Source of the DNA: Burkholderiaceae bacterium 16
GTDB lineage: Bacteria > Pseudomonadota > Gammaproteobacteria > Burkholderiales > Burkholderiaceae
Direction: 5' to 3'
Length of the DNA: 64,000 nt
NCBI GenBank assembly: GCA_000955785.1
Contig: JYOD01000041.1
Coordinates: forward strand, 1 to 64,000
Position 1 is the first letter of the stretch. Every line of letters begins with the position of its first letter. The notes beneath the pieces were generated by a model, which saw only the letters and a list, made by a program, of their open reading frames with translations, did no database searches and was not told where the DNA came from. Below are positions 26,781 to 36,536 of this stretch, piece by piece. The position numbers were made by a program, and so were the translations under genes.

Positions 26781-27044
26781 ATGAAAGAAGGCATTCACCC
26801 GAATTATCGCGAAGTCGTGTTCCTCGACGTGTCGAACGACTTCAGCTTTGTGACCCGCTCGACCATCCAGACGCGCGACACGATCACCCGCGACGGCAAG
26901 GAATACCCGCTGGCCAAGATCGAAGTCTCGTCGGAATCGCACCCGTTCTACACCGGCACCCAGAAGATCATGGACACGGCCGGCCGCGTCGAGAAGTTCC
27001 GCCAGAAGTTCGGCAGCAAGCTGGGCAAGGCCGCCGCGAAGTAA
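26781..27044 (+). CDS. rpmE2: 50S ribosomal protein L31, type B
   Basis: 87 residues starting [25 protein letters not shown] precedes the ATG at 26781. The type B form lacks the CxxC zinc cysteines of the usual L31, and no cysteine is present here. Such zinc-free forms can replace the zinc form when zinc is scarce. Neighbouring trxA-rho-mtfA-rpmE order is typical of the family. A strong terminator follows. Confidence 0.95.
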   Translation: MKEGIHPNYREVVFLDVSNDFSFVTRSTIQTRDTITRDGKEYPLAKIEVSSESHPFYTGTQKIMDTAGRVEKFRQKFGSKLGKAAAK

Positions 27045-27103
27045 TTCGCCGCGAGCCCGCTCGCTGCACGGCTTCGGACAAGATGCTCCGGCGCCGCGCA
27101 CCC

Positions 27104-27139
27104 AAGCAAAGAGGCAGCATCGGCTGCCTCTTTGCTTTT
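27104..27139 (+). terminator. Strong intrinsic terminator after rpmE2
   Basis: A 15-bp perfect stem, AAGCAAAGAGGCAGC (27104-27118) with its complement at 27123-27137, loop ATCG, then T. Confidence 0.9.
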
Positions 27140-27299
27140 GCAGCCCTCGCGTGGATTGGCGCCTTTCGCGCCAGCGCCGGGCGCACTTCGTCCGATACCA
27201 TTACATACTCCGCCCGCATCGGCGGTACCCCATGCGAATGAGCCGGATGTAGCCAAACCGGGAGCGCCCGTCCCGGCCGCCCCCAAGCCCAACCGATCA

Positions 27300-29087
27300 A
27301 TGAGTGCAGCCAAGACTTCCCGTGTCCACCTGACCGCAGCCGCCACCGGCACGCTTCCGCGCGCGCTGTTGCTGGCCATCTGCATCATCTACGGCCTGGC
27401 CGGCCTGTTTGGCCGCGACCCGTGGAAGAATGAGGACGCGGCCGGTTTCGGTGTGATGTGGCAACTGGCCACCGGGGGCGCGCAGGACTGGCTCATGCCC
27501 AATATCGTGGGCCGCTCCTATGGGGAAGACGGCCCCCTGGTATTCTGGGTCGGCGCCGTCATGATCCGGCTGTTTGGCGGCTGGCTCGGCGCGCCGGACG
27601 CGTCGCGCGTGGCCACCGCACTCTTCTACTTCGGCACCTGCGCCCTGATCTGGTATGCCACCTACCTGCTTGGCCGGCGCGCCGAGGTACAGCCCTTTGC
27701 CTATGTCTTCGGCGGCCAGCCCAATGCGCGCGACTACGGCCGCACGCTGGCCGACGGTGCCTTGCTGATCTTCCTGGCCTGCGTCGGCTTGGCCATGCGC
27801 GGCCACGAGACCACGCCGCAGGTGGGCCAGGTCTGCTTCGTCGCCATGAGCCTGTATGGCATGGTGCGCAGCCTGGACAAGCCGGTCCAGGGCGGCATCT
27901 GGCTGGGCGTTGGGCTTGGCGCGCTGACCCTGTCCAGCGGACCGGTCATCCCGCTGGTGCTGCTCGCGTCGATCATCGTCTGCGGCCTGGCTTGCAAGCC
28001 CCTGCCCCTGCCGCGCCTGTTATTGGTGAGCGTGCCGCTGGCGCTTGCAATGGTGGCGGCCTGGATGGCCGCCGCCTACTTCGGCGCCACCGACCCCAGC
28101 GACGCCGTGACCTTTATCCGCGAGTGGTCGCGCTACGACCGCCGCACCTATGGCGCGCCGAATGCCACCGCGCTCAATTTCGTCGCACGCAACCTGCTGC
28201 TGTTCACCTGGCCGGTATGGCCGATTGCCGGCTGGGCCTGGTTGAGCTGGTCGGGGATGCGCCGTGCGCCGCATGTGGCGCTGCCGCTTGCCATGCTGCT
28301 GCCGCCGCTGCTGATGCTGTTCCTGCTGCGCCAGCCGGGCGATGTGCAGTTCATCCTGCTGCTGCCACCGATGGCGGTACTGGCTGCATTCGGCCTGCCA
28401 ACGCTCACGCGCGCGGCCATCAATGCAATCGACTGGTTCGCCCTGCTGTTTTTCACCATCTTCGGCGGCTTTGTCTGGTTCATGTGGATCGCCAGGACGA
28501 CGGGCCAGCCGCCGCGCATCGCCGCCAATATCCACCGCCTGCTGCCGGGCTTCCAGGAAGACTTCACTATCCGCGCGGTGGTATATGCGCTGCTGGTAAC
28601 GGCGGCCTGGATCCTGATCGTGCGCTGGCGGCTGTCGCGCGCACCCAAGCAGATCTGGCGCCCCGTGGTGATCTCGGCCGCCGGCACCACGTTGATGTGG
28701 GTGCTGGCGATGACCCTGTGGATGCCATCGATCAACTACGGCAAGACCTATCGCGACGTGGCGCAAGCCGCTTCGATGGCGCTGCCTGCTACTTATAGCT
28801 GCGTGCAGCCGATCCGGATGGGCGATGCGCAACTGGCGTCGTTCGCGTATTTCGGCCATATCCGCTTTGGCGGCCCGGCGGACGAATGCGACATCCTGCT
28901 GCGCCATGATCCGGTCGATTACGGCGAGCCCACCAGCATCTCGCATTTCGAATGGCGGCTGATTTGGGAAGGCCGCCGCCCCTCCGACCGCGATGAGCGC
29001 TTCCGCATGTATCGCCTGGTTGATATGTCCCGCGTAGCGCCGTCCAAGTCCGGCCCGCCTACGCGCAGGCTGCCCCGCCATCCCTGA
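27300..29087 (+). CDS. Polytopic membrane protein, glycosyltransferase-39/ArnT-like
   Basis: 595 residues from the ATG at 27300. About twelve hydrophobic segments. GRDPWKNEDAAGFG and DWLMPNIVGRSYGEDGPLVFW near the N-terminus resemble the first periplasmic loop of GT39/ArnT-type enzymes, which move a sugar from a lipid carrier to lipid A or protein; the acidic pair there is the likely active site. The C-terminal 120 residues are soluble. The frame is open upstream with a Pro/Ala-rich stretch (PGAPVPAAPKPN), so an earlier start after the rpmE2 terminator is possible. It lies 61 bases before the MATE gene. Donor and acceptor are unknown. Confidence 0.7.
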   Translation: MSAAKTSRVHLTAAATGTLPRALLLAICIIYGLAGLFGRDPWKNEDAAGFGVMWQLATGGAQDWLMPNIVGRSYGEDGPLVFWVGAVMIRLFGGWLGAPDASRVATALFYFGTCALIWYATYLLGRRAEVQPFAYVFGGQPNARDYGRTLADGALLIFLACVGLAMRGHETTPQVGQVCFVAMSLYGMVRSLDKPVQGGIWLGVGLGALTLSSGPVIPLVLLASIIVCGLACKPLPLPRLLLVSVPLALAMVAAWMAAAYFGATDPSDAVTFIREWSRYDRRTYGAPNATALNFVARNLLLFTWPVWPIAGWAWLSWSGMRRAPHVALPLAMLLPPLLMLFLLRQPGDVQFILLLPPMAVLAAFGLPTLTRAAINAIDWFALLFFTIFGGFVWFMWIARTTGQPPRIAANIHRLLPGFQEDFTIRAVVYALLVTAAWILIVRWRLSRAPKQIWRPVVISAAGTTLMWVLAMTLWMPSINYGKTYRDVAQAASMALPATYSCVQPIRMGDAQLASFAYFGHIRFGGPADECDILLRHDPVDYGEPTSISHFEWRLIWEGRRPSDRDERFRMYRLVDMSRVAPSKSGPPTRRLPRHP

Positions 29088-29148
29088 GGCGGATACGGAT
29101 GGTTCGACGAGATCGCTGGTACTCCGCTCCCAGGCAACGGCACGCCGC

Positions 29149-30501
29149 ATGACCGCACTCCAGGATATCCGCCGGATCTCGGTGCTGGCCGCGCCGGTCC
29201 TGGTCGGCCAGCTCGCGGTGATCGCCTTTGGCGTGATCGATACCATCATGGCGGGACGCGCCTCGGCGATCGACCTGGCGGCGGTGGGACTGGGCGGATC
29301 GATTTACGTCACGATCTACATCAGCCTGATGGGCGTATTGCAGGCGCTTGCCCCGATTGCCGGCCAACTCCATGGGGCCGGGCGCAGTGCCGAGATCGGC
29401 AGCGAGGTCAGGCAAGCCGCCTGGCTTGGACTGGCGCTGGCCGTGCCTGGCATGTTGCTGCTCTTGTTCCCCGGTCCGCTGCTGGATTTTGCCCAGGCGC
29501 CGCCCGAACTGGTTGAGAAGGCAACGCGCTACCTGCATCTCCAGGCCTTCGGTTTGCCGGCCGCGCTGGGCTTTCGCATCTATTCCGCGCTGAACAATGC
29601 CTTGTCGCGTCCGGTCATGGTGACGGTGCTGCAGCTTGCCGGGCTGGCAGTGAAGATTCCACTCAATGCCTGGTTCATCGGCGGCGGCTTCGGCCTCGCG
29701 GCCATGGGCGGACCCGGCTGCGCGCTCGCTTCGGCGCTGATCAGCTGGATCTGGTGCATCTCGGGCGTCCTGATCCTGCGGCGCAACGCGGCGTACCGTC
29801 CCTTGCAGATATTTTCCAGCTGGGCATGGCCGCAGGCGCGGCCGATCCGCGCGCTGCTGCGGCTGGGCGTGCCAATGGGACTGACCTACCTGATCGAGAT
29901 CACCTCGTTCACGCTGATGTCGATCTTCATCACGCGCATGGGCACCGTCGTGCTGGCCGGGCACCAGATCATTGCCAACCTCGGCGCGGTGGCCTACATG
30001 CTGCCGCTGTCACTGGCAATCGCCACCTCGACGCTGGTGGCGCAATCCCTTGGCGCGCGCGACCGGGCGGCGGCACGCCGCATCGCCCGGCACGGGATCT
30101 GCCTGGCGGCGGCGCTGGCGATCATGGTCGGCGGCATGCTGTGGATCCTGCGCGAGCCGCTGCTGCATGCCTACGCCAAGGACCCGGCGGTGGTCGGCGC
30201 CGCCCTGCCGCTGATGCTGTTCATTGCCTTCTACCAGGCCTTCGATGCGGTACAAGTCATGACGGCATTCATCCTGCGCGCCTACAAGATCGCACTGGTG
30301 CCGACCTTGATCTATGCGCTGTCCCTCTGGGGCGTCGGCCTGGGTGGCGGTTACGTGCTTGGTTTTGGCCTGATCGGCTCCCTGCCGGCCTTCACGCATG
30401 GCGCCGCGGGTTTCTGGATGGCCAACAGCATCAGCCTGGCCATCGCCGGCTCGTTGCTGGTGCGCTACTTCGTTACCGTCAGCCGTCGCCATGACGGTTA
30501 A
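29149..30501 (+). CDS. MATE-family multidrug efflux transporter (NorM type)
   Basis: 450 residues, twelve predicted membrane helices in two related halves. The N-terminal block RISVLAAPVLVGQLAVIAFG and DTIMAGRASAIDLAAVGLG is characteristic of NorM-like MATE proteins, which export cationic drugs by Na+ or H+ antiport. The second half repeats it (LLRLGVPMGLTYLIEITSF). The ATG at 29149 has no strong ribosome site, so coupling to the preceding gene is possible. Substrate unknown. Confidence 0.9.
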   Translation: MTALQDIRRISVLAAPVLVGQLAVIAFGVIDTIMAGRASAIDLAAVGLGGSIYVTIYISLMGVLQALAPIAGQLHGAGRSAEIGSEVRQAAWLGLALAVPGMLLLLFPGPLLDFAQAPPELVEKATRYLHLQAFGLPAALGFRIYSALNNALSRPVMVTVLQLAGLAVKIPLNAWFIGGGFGLAAMGGPGCALASALISWIWCISGVLILRRNAAYRPLQIFSSWAWPQARPIRALLRLGVPMGLTYLIEITSFTLMSIFITRMGTVVLAGHQIIANLGAVAYMLPLSLAIATSTLVAQSLGARDRAAARRIARHGICLAAALAIMVGGMLWILREPLLHAYAKDPAVVGAALPLMLFIAFYQAFDAVQVMTAFILRAYKIALVPTLIYALSLWGVGLGGGYVLGFGLIGSLPAFTHGAAGFWMANSISLAIAGSLLVRYFVTVSRRHDG

Positions 30502-30713
30502 GCCTGCACCCTGACGCGCATGCCGGATGGATTATGCCTGTGACCCGGCAGACATGTGCGGAACATGCCGGCGGTCCGTCCGCACGCGCTACGCAACAAT
30601 ATCCGACTACCCAAGAAAGACAGAGGCAAATAATATGCACACGCCGTCACTGCGCGAGCGGCGCCGAATTGCCGGTGATTATCAACGAGCCACCAGGGTA
30701 AATGCCGGATAGC

Positions 30714-30750
30714 AAAAGAAAAAACCCGCATGGCTTAACCATGCGGGTTT
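30714..30750 (-). terminator. Terminator of tRNA operon copy 1
   Basis: AACCCGCATGG pairs with CCATGCGGGTT; on the minus strand it is followed by TTTTCTTTT. Confidence 0.85.
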
Positions 30751-30755
30751 AGTTT

Positions 30756-30832
30756 TGGCGGAGTGGACGGGACTCGAACCCGCGACCCCCGGCGTGACAG
30801 GCCGGTATTCTAACCAGCTGAACTACCACTCC
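30756..30832 (-). tRNA. tRNA-Asp (GTC)
   Basis: 77 bases with encoded CCA. The acceptor stem GGAGTGG closes correctly, the T loop is TTCGAGT and the anticodon GTC lies in CCTGTCACG. Confidence 0.97.
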
Positions 30833-30900
30833 ATACTCTTGCTTATCACCACTAGCTATGCTCCTGATGACAAACCGAACGTTTGGTTACGTTCGTTATC

Positions 30901-30976
30901 TGGCGTCCCCTAGGGGATTCGAACCCCTGTACTCACCGTGAAAGGGTGATGTCCTAGGCCTCTAGACGAAGGGGAC
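30901..30976 (-). tRNA. tRNA-Glu (TTC)
   Basis: 76 bases with encoded CCA. GTCCCCT acceptor stem, anticodon TTC in CCTTTCACG, T loop TTCGAAT. Confidence 0.97.
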
Positions 30977-31082
30977 AAGAACTTGCTTTTCAACTTGTTC
31001 CGTCTTGCGTGCCGAAGACCTTAACAAGCAGATCCTCACCACACTGGAAGCCTCGATTCACAAAATCGAAACTTCAGGCATT

Positions 31083-31158
<76 letters not shown>

Positions 31159-31235
31159 AAGGTACTTCGTTGCTGCATCGCGGCTTACCACCGCCGTCGT
31201 TTTCGCGTTTGTTTCTTCGTTTCAGCGAAGACGAG

Positions 31236-31264
31236 ATTATATAAATAACTTTGCCCTTTGACAA
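31236..31264 (-). promoter_or_regulatory. Promoter of tRNA operon copy 1
   Basis: On the minus strand TTGTCA, 17-base spacer, TATAAT; about 78 bases before tRNA-Ala. Confidence 0.85.
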
Positions 31265-31447
31265 CCCCTTTTGGGTAGCGAATCGATTAAGGGCGGGATC
31301 ATGCAGGGCAATAGCGGAGCACTGCCGCAATAATGCCCTGCCGCCCAGGAAACACAGCGGTGAATAATGTGCCACGCACGGCCACGCACGATCGACGTCG
31401 ATTAGCGGGAGATTATCAAAGAGCTACCAGGGCAATTGCCGGACAGC

Positions 31448-31482
31448 AAAAGAAAAAACCCGCATGGCACAACCATGCGGGT
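31448..31482 (-). terminator. Terminator of tRNA operon copy 2
   Basis: ACCCGCATGG (31458-31467) pairs with CCATGCGGGT (31473-31482), then a T-run on the minus strand. Confidence 0.85.
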
Positions 31483-31489
31483 CTAGTTT

Positions 31490-31566
31490 TGGCGGAGTGG
31501 ACGGGACTCGAACCCGCGACCCCCGGCGTGACAGGCCGGTATTCTAACCAACTGAACTACCACTCC
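31490..31566 (-). tRNA. tRNA-Asp (GTC), second copy
   Basis: 77 bases with CCA; identical to copy 1 except AACTGAAC in place of AGCTGAAC (plus strand) in the D-arm region. Confidence 0.97.
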
Positions 31567-31635
31567 ATACTCTCACTTATCACCACGAGCCAACGCTCCT
31601 GACGACAAACCGAACGTTTGGTTACGTTCGTTATT

Positions 31636-31711
31636 TGGCGTCCCCTAGGGGATTCGAACCCCTGTACTCACCGTGAAAGGGTGATGTCCTAGGCCTCTAG
31701 ACGAAGGGGAC
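31636..31711 (-). tRNA. tRNA-Glu (TTC), second copy
   Basis: 76 bases with CCA, same sequence as 30901-30976. Confidence 0.97.
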
Positions 31712-31819
31712 AGAAACTTGTTTTTCAACTTGTTCCGTCTTGCGCGACGAAGACCTTAACTACCAGACCTTCACCGCACTGAAAGTTTTGATTCACTAAA
31801 ATCAAAACCTCCGGCATTT

Positions 31820-31895
<76 letters not shown>

Positions 31896-31968
31896 ATGGT
31901 ACAACATTACTGATTCACTACCTACCGCTGTCGCTTCGCGTTTGTTTCTTCGTTTCGGCGAAAGCAAG

Positions 31969-31997
31969 ATTATATAAACAACCCTGCTTTTCGACAA
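31969..31997 (-). promoter_or_regulatory. Promoter of tRNA operon copy 2
   Basis: On the minus strand TTGTCG, 17-base spacer, TATAAT; same layout as copy 1. Confidence 0.85.
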
Positions 31998-32162
31998 CCC
32001 TTTTTTTAACTTTTTTCAGCGATCCGCATTACTGCGGAATTACTAGCTATCGCTTCCATCCGTTAAGCCCGCTTGGTTTTTGTCCGCGCTGCAGGGAGAA
32101 CGAGATTATGCTCAAGTCCTGGCAGAAGCGCAAGCCCCCACCAAGATTTTTTGCAAATTTCC

Positions 32163-33566
32163 TCAGGCGAGTCCGGCCTGGATGCGACGCAGCACGGTGT
32201 CGCGCCCGAACAACTCCAGCACGGCGTCGATGGCGGGGGTCTGCAACTGTCCTGCTACCAGCAGGCGCACCGGCATGGCCAGCTTCGGCATCTTCAGGCC
32301 GAACTCGGCCAGCACGGCCTTGAATGCTGCGCTGATGTCCTCCCGCTTCCACTCCGTCAGGGCCGCCAGCCGTATGGCCAGGGCCTGCAGCGCCGGCAGG
32401 ATCTCGGCGCTGAGATGCTCGGCCTTGAGCGCCGGGTCCGCCTGCGGCTCTCCGCGATAGAACAGCATCGCCGCCTGCGCCACGTCCTTCAGGGTATTGG
32501 CACGATCCTTCACCAGCGCGATGACACCTTCCAGACGGACGCCCTCCACCTTGCCGCCCAGCGCCTCGATAAACGGTTGGGTCAGCCCGGCCAGGCGCGC
32601 GTTGTCGCCCACCTTGATGTAGTGGTTGTTGAGCCAGGCCAGCTTCTCGGGGTTGTACTGCGCCGGCGACTTGCCCAGGTGCTCCAGGTCGAACCACTCG
32701 ACGAACTGCTCGCGCGAGAATATCTCGGCGTCGCCATGCGCCCAGCCCAGGCGGGCCAGGTAGTTCAGCACGGCCTCGGGCAGATAGCCTTCGTCGCGAT
32801 AGCCGGTCACGGCCATGGCGCCATGGCGCTTGCTCATCTTTTCGCCCTGCTCGTTGAGCACGGTCGGCAAGTGGGCATAGACAGGCGGCGTACCGCCGAG
32901 TGCGCGGATGATGTTGATCTGCCGCGGCGTGTTGTTGACGTGATCGTCGCCGCGAATCACGTGGGTGATCCGCATATCGAGGTCATCGACCACCACGCAG
33001 AAGTTATAGGTGGGCGTGCCGTCCGGGCGGGCGATCACCAGGTCGTCGAGCTCGTCGTTCGAGATCTCGATGCGCCCCTTGACCGCGTCGTCCCAGACCA
33101 CGCTGCCGCCAATGGGATTCTTGAAGCGGATCACTGGCTGCACCCCGGCCGGCGGCTCCGGCAGGACCTTGCCCGGCTCGGGGCGCCAGAAGCCGTTATA
33201 GCGCGGCTTCTCTCCGCGCTCGCGTTGCGCGTCGCGTAGCGCGTCCAGTTCCTCGGTGCTCATGTAGCAGGGATAGGCCAGCTCGCTGCCCAGCATCTGC
33301 TTGACCACCTCGCGATAGCGGTCCATGCGCTGCATCTGATAGAACGGGCCTTCGTCGATATCGAGCTCGAGCCAGGCCATCCCCTCCAGGATCACGTCCA
33401 CCGACTCCTGAGACGAACGCTCGACGTCCGTGTCTTCGATGCGCAGGATGAAATCGCCCTTCATGCGGCGTGCAAAGGCCCAGGGGTAGAGCGCGGAGCG
33501 GATATTGCCGAGGTGAATGAAGCCGGTCGGGCTCGGCGCGAAGCGGGTGCGGACGCGTTGTGTCAT
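32163..33566 (-). CDS. gltX: Glutamyl-tRNA synthetase
   Basis: Charges tRNA-Glu with glutamate. 467 residues from the ATG at 33566, giving [15 protein letters not shown], the canonical N-terminus; a longer open frame upstream enters the intron and is not used. Class I signatures HLGN (18-21, the HIGH motif) and KMSKRHGAM are present. Only 13 bases separate the ATG from a T-run of a strong hairpin, and no ribosome site is seen. A group II intron separates the gene from its TATAAT promoter. It neighbours two tRNA-Glu genes on the same strand. Confidence 0.96.
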   Translation of the reverse strand: MTQRVRTRFAPSPTGFIHLGNIRSALYPWAFARRMKGDFILRIEDTDVERSSQESVDVILEGMAWLELDIDEGPFYQMQRMDRYREVVKQMLGSELAYPCYMSTEELDALRDAQRERGEKPRYNGFWRPEPGKVLPEPPAGVQPVIRFKNPIGGSVVWDDAVKGRIEISNDELDDLVIARPDGTPTYNFCVVVDDLDMRITHVIRGDDHVNNTPRQINIIRALGGTPPVYAHLPTVLNEQGEKMSKRHGAMAVTGYRDEGYLPEAVLNYLARLGWAHGDAEIFSREQFVEWFDLEHLGKSPAQYNPEKLAWLNNHYIKVGDNARLAGLTQPFIEALGGKVEGVRLEGVIALVKDRANTLKDVAQAAMLFYRGEPQADPALKAEHLSAEILPALQALAIRLAALTEWKREDISAAFKAVLAEFGLKMPKLAMPVRLLVAGQLQTPAIDAVLELFGRDTVLRRIQAGLA

Positions 33567-33579
33567 AGAGGAATGAAAC

Positions 33580-33609
33580 AAAAAAGCCCGCGCACGAATG
33601 CGCGCAGGC
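33580..33609 (-). terminator. Terminator-like hairpin in the gltX leader
   Basis: On the minus strand GCCTGCGCGC, loop ATTC, GTGCGCGGGC (10 bp with two GU pairs), then TTTTTT, 13 bases before the gltX ATG and 6 bases after the intron. It may be an attenuator. Confidence 0.75.
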
Positions 33610-33615
33610 CGGAGT

Positions 33616-36339
33616 GTGGCGGGTAGGGACAGGGTCATTGCTGACCCGTCCCCCCCTAAGAACCGTACTTGCGAGTTTCCCCGCATACGGCTCAAGCCTT
33701 TCGAAATCCCCTCACATTGAGGGGGCCGGTTTCTTAACGGTTAGACCGTGGTTATGTACTTGGATGTGACAGTTTGGATGCAACAGTACCCGATTTCCTA
33801 GGACATCGGAGCCACCGAAAATGCGCGGTTCGATATGATGGTCTTCCCATCCTGTTTCTTTGGTGATCTTGCACTGGCACAACGCACACTTGCCGTGCTG
33901 TGAAATGTACAGCTTGATCCATTGCTTTCGGTGCGACATGCTATTCAACATGCGCTTCTGCTGCAAGGTCTCGCCATACCTCTCCTGCGCCGGATCAAAG
34001 GGGTGGTAATCCCCTCTGACCTTCTTGTGGCGTTGGATGGGTGTTCGCGGTAGCGAGTACAACTCCACCCTATCCTGACTGCCGTCGTCTCTCACTACTG
34101 TGGTTCCAAACACCCAACTTCGATCACCCGTGGATGCAAAGTACTTCTTGCGAATCCAGGTGGGCGTCTTGTTGGCGTGCCTCCGTTTCGCCCACCGCCA
34201 TAGAGCACGAAATATGTCGTGTTCCAGACGGTTGAACGTGGCTTTTGCCACCACCGGGCTGTGATACTGCGCCCAGCCCCTCAGCAACGGGTTCAGCAGT
34301 AGGATGAGCTTCTCCTGCTGCACCGCTTTGTTAGCACTGATGACAGCCTTCACCTTGCGATAGAACGTTTGCACGTTTTTCTTGCTTGGTTTGATGAGTA
34401 GTGTTCCCGAGTATTTCCGGAAATTCCACCCCAGAAAGTCAAAGCCGTTTGCGATGTTGACGATTCGCGTTTTCTCCGTCGAAAGCGTCAGTCCCCGTAC
34501 TGCAAGGAACTGCTCTACCCACGGTTTCACTTCCTTCGCCAGCATCTCTTGCGAGGAACCGGTGATCACGAAGTCATCTGCGTATCGGACTACATTCACC
34601 TTCAGCTTCCGGAACTGGGTTACCCCGAGCGTTGCCTTCATATGACTCAGCAGTTGCTCTTCCAGTCCGTTCAGCGCCACGTTTGCCAATGTCGGGGAGA
34701 TGATGCCTCCCTGCGGCGTTCCGGCCTCGGTTGCCTGAAACTGGCCCTGAAATACCACGCCAGCCTTCAGCCACTTCCTCAGGATCGCTTTGTCCATGCG
34801 GACATTGCTCTCCAGCCAGTCATGACTGATATGGTCGAAACAGCCTTTGATATCCGCTTCCAGCACCCATTGGGCTAAGACCTTCTGTGACAAGGCCACG
34901 TATAGCTGGGACATGGCATCCAACGTGGAACGATTGAGCCGGAACCCATACGAGTTCGGATCGCTCGTCCCTTCGGACACAGGTTCCAGCGCCAGCAGGT
35001 ACAAGGCCTGCATGGCTCGATCCAACATGGTCGGAATGCCTAGTGGGCGCTCCTTCCCGTTGGCCTTAGGGATATAGACCCGCCGCAATGGCATGGGCCG
35101 ATACCCTCGGCGTCTCAACCGCCCGATGGCTTCCCACCGGGTTTCAGGGGTGTCCCACAGCACGCGATCAACGCCTGCTGTTTTCTTCCCACGATTTTCC
35201 GTCACTCGCCGTACCGCCGCTGCTTTGGCGGACCACGAGCGGGTCAGGGATCTTTGCAGGGCTTTCACCCGGCGCCAATCCCCTTCCTTTGTTGCCTTCG
35301 CAATTCTGATCTGCATCTCTCGGACATTCCGTTCCACTCGACGCCAATCGATGGCGTTCCAGCGTTGCGGCTTGCCGGAGAGCGCAGAATCATCCTTGCA
35401 GATGATTGCTTCCATGCTGCTCTCCTATCTTGAGGATTACCCCAAAATCAAGAGAGACAACTTGCCCCCTAGGGGGGCTCGTTGGCCCCCTAGGGGAAAA
35501 AAATTCACATTCAAGCGAGGTCTGTCAGTCGTCTTGCGACGAAAGACCAGTTGGAAGTCTGCCCGCTTTCGCGTGGAGTGATGTTGCAACCCCTATCCGA
35601 ACCATTACAGCCCGGCATTCGCTTTTTCCAACCTCCCATACCCGCACAACCGACAGCGTCCCTTACGGTTCGCCTGCCGAAGTCAACTGCGCTTCGGCGG
35701 CCATACGGGCTTACTGCGTTCCCTGCACGTTACAAGACCGGGTTAGGGCCTGCCTATTCGCCGGTGGTCCAATGACGACGTATCCCAAGATCCTAGTGGG
35801 ATAACCGACCACGTACCTTTTGGTTGATGCCTAACAGCAGCTTTGGCACCGCAATGCTTACGACGTTTATCAGCAGTTCACTTACGTTACCCATGCCAGT
35901 CAGCCTAGCTCCTCAATCCCAGTGCTGCTTGGAGTCTCTACAGTTCTACCTCACGGACGAACCGCACCCTTGCGGGGGCTACATTGTCAGGAAAGCTTCA
36001 CACCCCACCGTTACCAGTGACGCATGTCTCCCTAGGCTACTGCTAGTCGCATAGCAGGTTCTCTATCGGGGGCAGCCTCGCGGCTGGCTCCGACCGAACC
36101 ATAACGCGCAGAGCTTATCGCCCTGATCTTCTTACCCACTTTTGCGGGTCAAAACGTCGCGCACACCTTCGCCTTATGGGCGAAGACATCCGCCCCTGGC
36201 GTAGTATGACGATCGTCAGGTCATACTCAGGCACTACGCCTGAGGAACTATCATTGCAGAGACGACTCAGGGCAAACCCCAGTCGTTACGTTTAGGTTGC
36301 GGCCGAAGCCGCTGCGAGTTCAAGGCTCTCGCATCGCAC
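33616..36339 (-). mobile_element. Group II intron with encoded maturase
   Basis: Starts GTGCGATGCGAGAGCC at 36339 (consensus GTGYG). Domain V is readable as GAGCCGTATGCGGGGAAACT...AGTACGGTTCT just after the maturase gene, followed by a domain VI hairpin with a bulged A (complement of 33624) eight bases from the proposed 3' end AC at 33616. EBS1 AGGATC (minus strand, 35794-35789) is the exact complement of the last six 5' exon bases GATCCT, which fixes the 5' boundary. The 3' boundary is uncertain by a few bases. The element is less GC-rich than its surroundings. Confidence 0.9.
33712..35415 (-). CDS. ltrA: Group II intron reverse transcriptase/maturase with HNH endonuclease
   Basis: 567 residues, helps splicing and moves the intron by target-primed reverse transcription. 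Order: N-terminal RT0 region, RT palm with [12 protein letters not shown] (about 187-198), [19 protein letters not shown] and YADD at 278-281, maturase X domain ([19 protein letters not shown]), and a C-terminal HNH/zinc domain ([21 protein letters not shown] through [13 protein letters not shown]). All active-site residues are intact. AGGAG precedes the ATG. The gene lies in domain IV of the intron. Confidence 0.95.
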   Translation of the reverse strand: MEAIICKDDSALSGKPQRWNAIDWRRVERNVREMQIRIAKATKEGDWRRVKALQRSLTRSWSAKAAAVRRVTENRGKKTAGVDRVLWDTPETRWEAIGRLRRRGYRPMPLRRVYIPKANGKERPLGIPTMLDRAMQALYLLALEPVSEGTSDPNSYGFRLNRSTLDAMSQLYVALSQKVLAQWVLEADIKGCFDHISHDWLESNVRMDKAILRKWLKAGVVFQGQFQATEAGTPQGGIISPTLANVALNGLEEQLLSHMKATLGVTQFRKLKVNVVRYADDFVITGSSQEMLAKEVKPWVEQFLAVRGLTLSTEKTRIVNIANGFDFLGWNFRKYSGTLLIKPSKKNVQTFYRKVKAVISANKAVQQEKLILLLNPLLRGWAQYHSPVVAKATFNRLEHDIFRALWRWAKRRHANKTPTWIRKKYFASTGDRSWVFGTTVVRDDGSQDRVELYSLPRTPIQRHKKVRGDYHPFDPAQERYGETLQQKRMLNSMSHRKQWIKLYISQHGKCALCQCKITKETGWEDHHIEPRIFGGSDVLGNRVLLHPNCHIQVHNHGLTVKKPAPSM

Positions 36340-36356
36340 AGGATCGCCGCATTATA
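36340..36356 (-). promoter_or_regulatory. Extended -10 promoter of gltX
   Basis: Minus-strand TTGCTATAAT with TATAAT at 36356-36351; no clear -35. Start would fall near 36344, so the intron begins about five bases into the transcript. Confidence 0.6.
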
Positions 36357-36536
36357 GCAAGCAGGGCGCTGCCAGCCGCCCCGGTTCGCGCGGGAAGGCC
36401 CGGCCACGCGGAATCATTTATGCTGTGCCCGGTCTGAATGCTGTCGCGTGGAACGCGCGGCCGACGTGGGCGGCACTTTCCGCCCTCCCTGCGCTGGCTG
36501 TGCCGACTGCGCCATTTTTCTTCCCCCGATCCCTCC

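Noticed and set aside
36180-36339. Possible 6S-like or other structured RNA after a TATAAT box
   Set aside because: The GTGCG start, exact EBS1-IBS1 pairing and domain V downstream show this is domain I of the group II intron.
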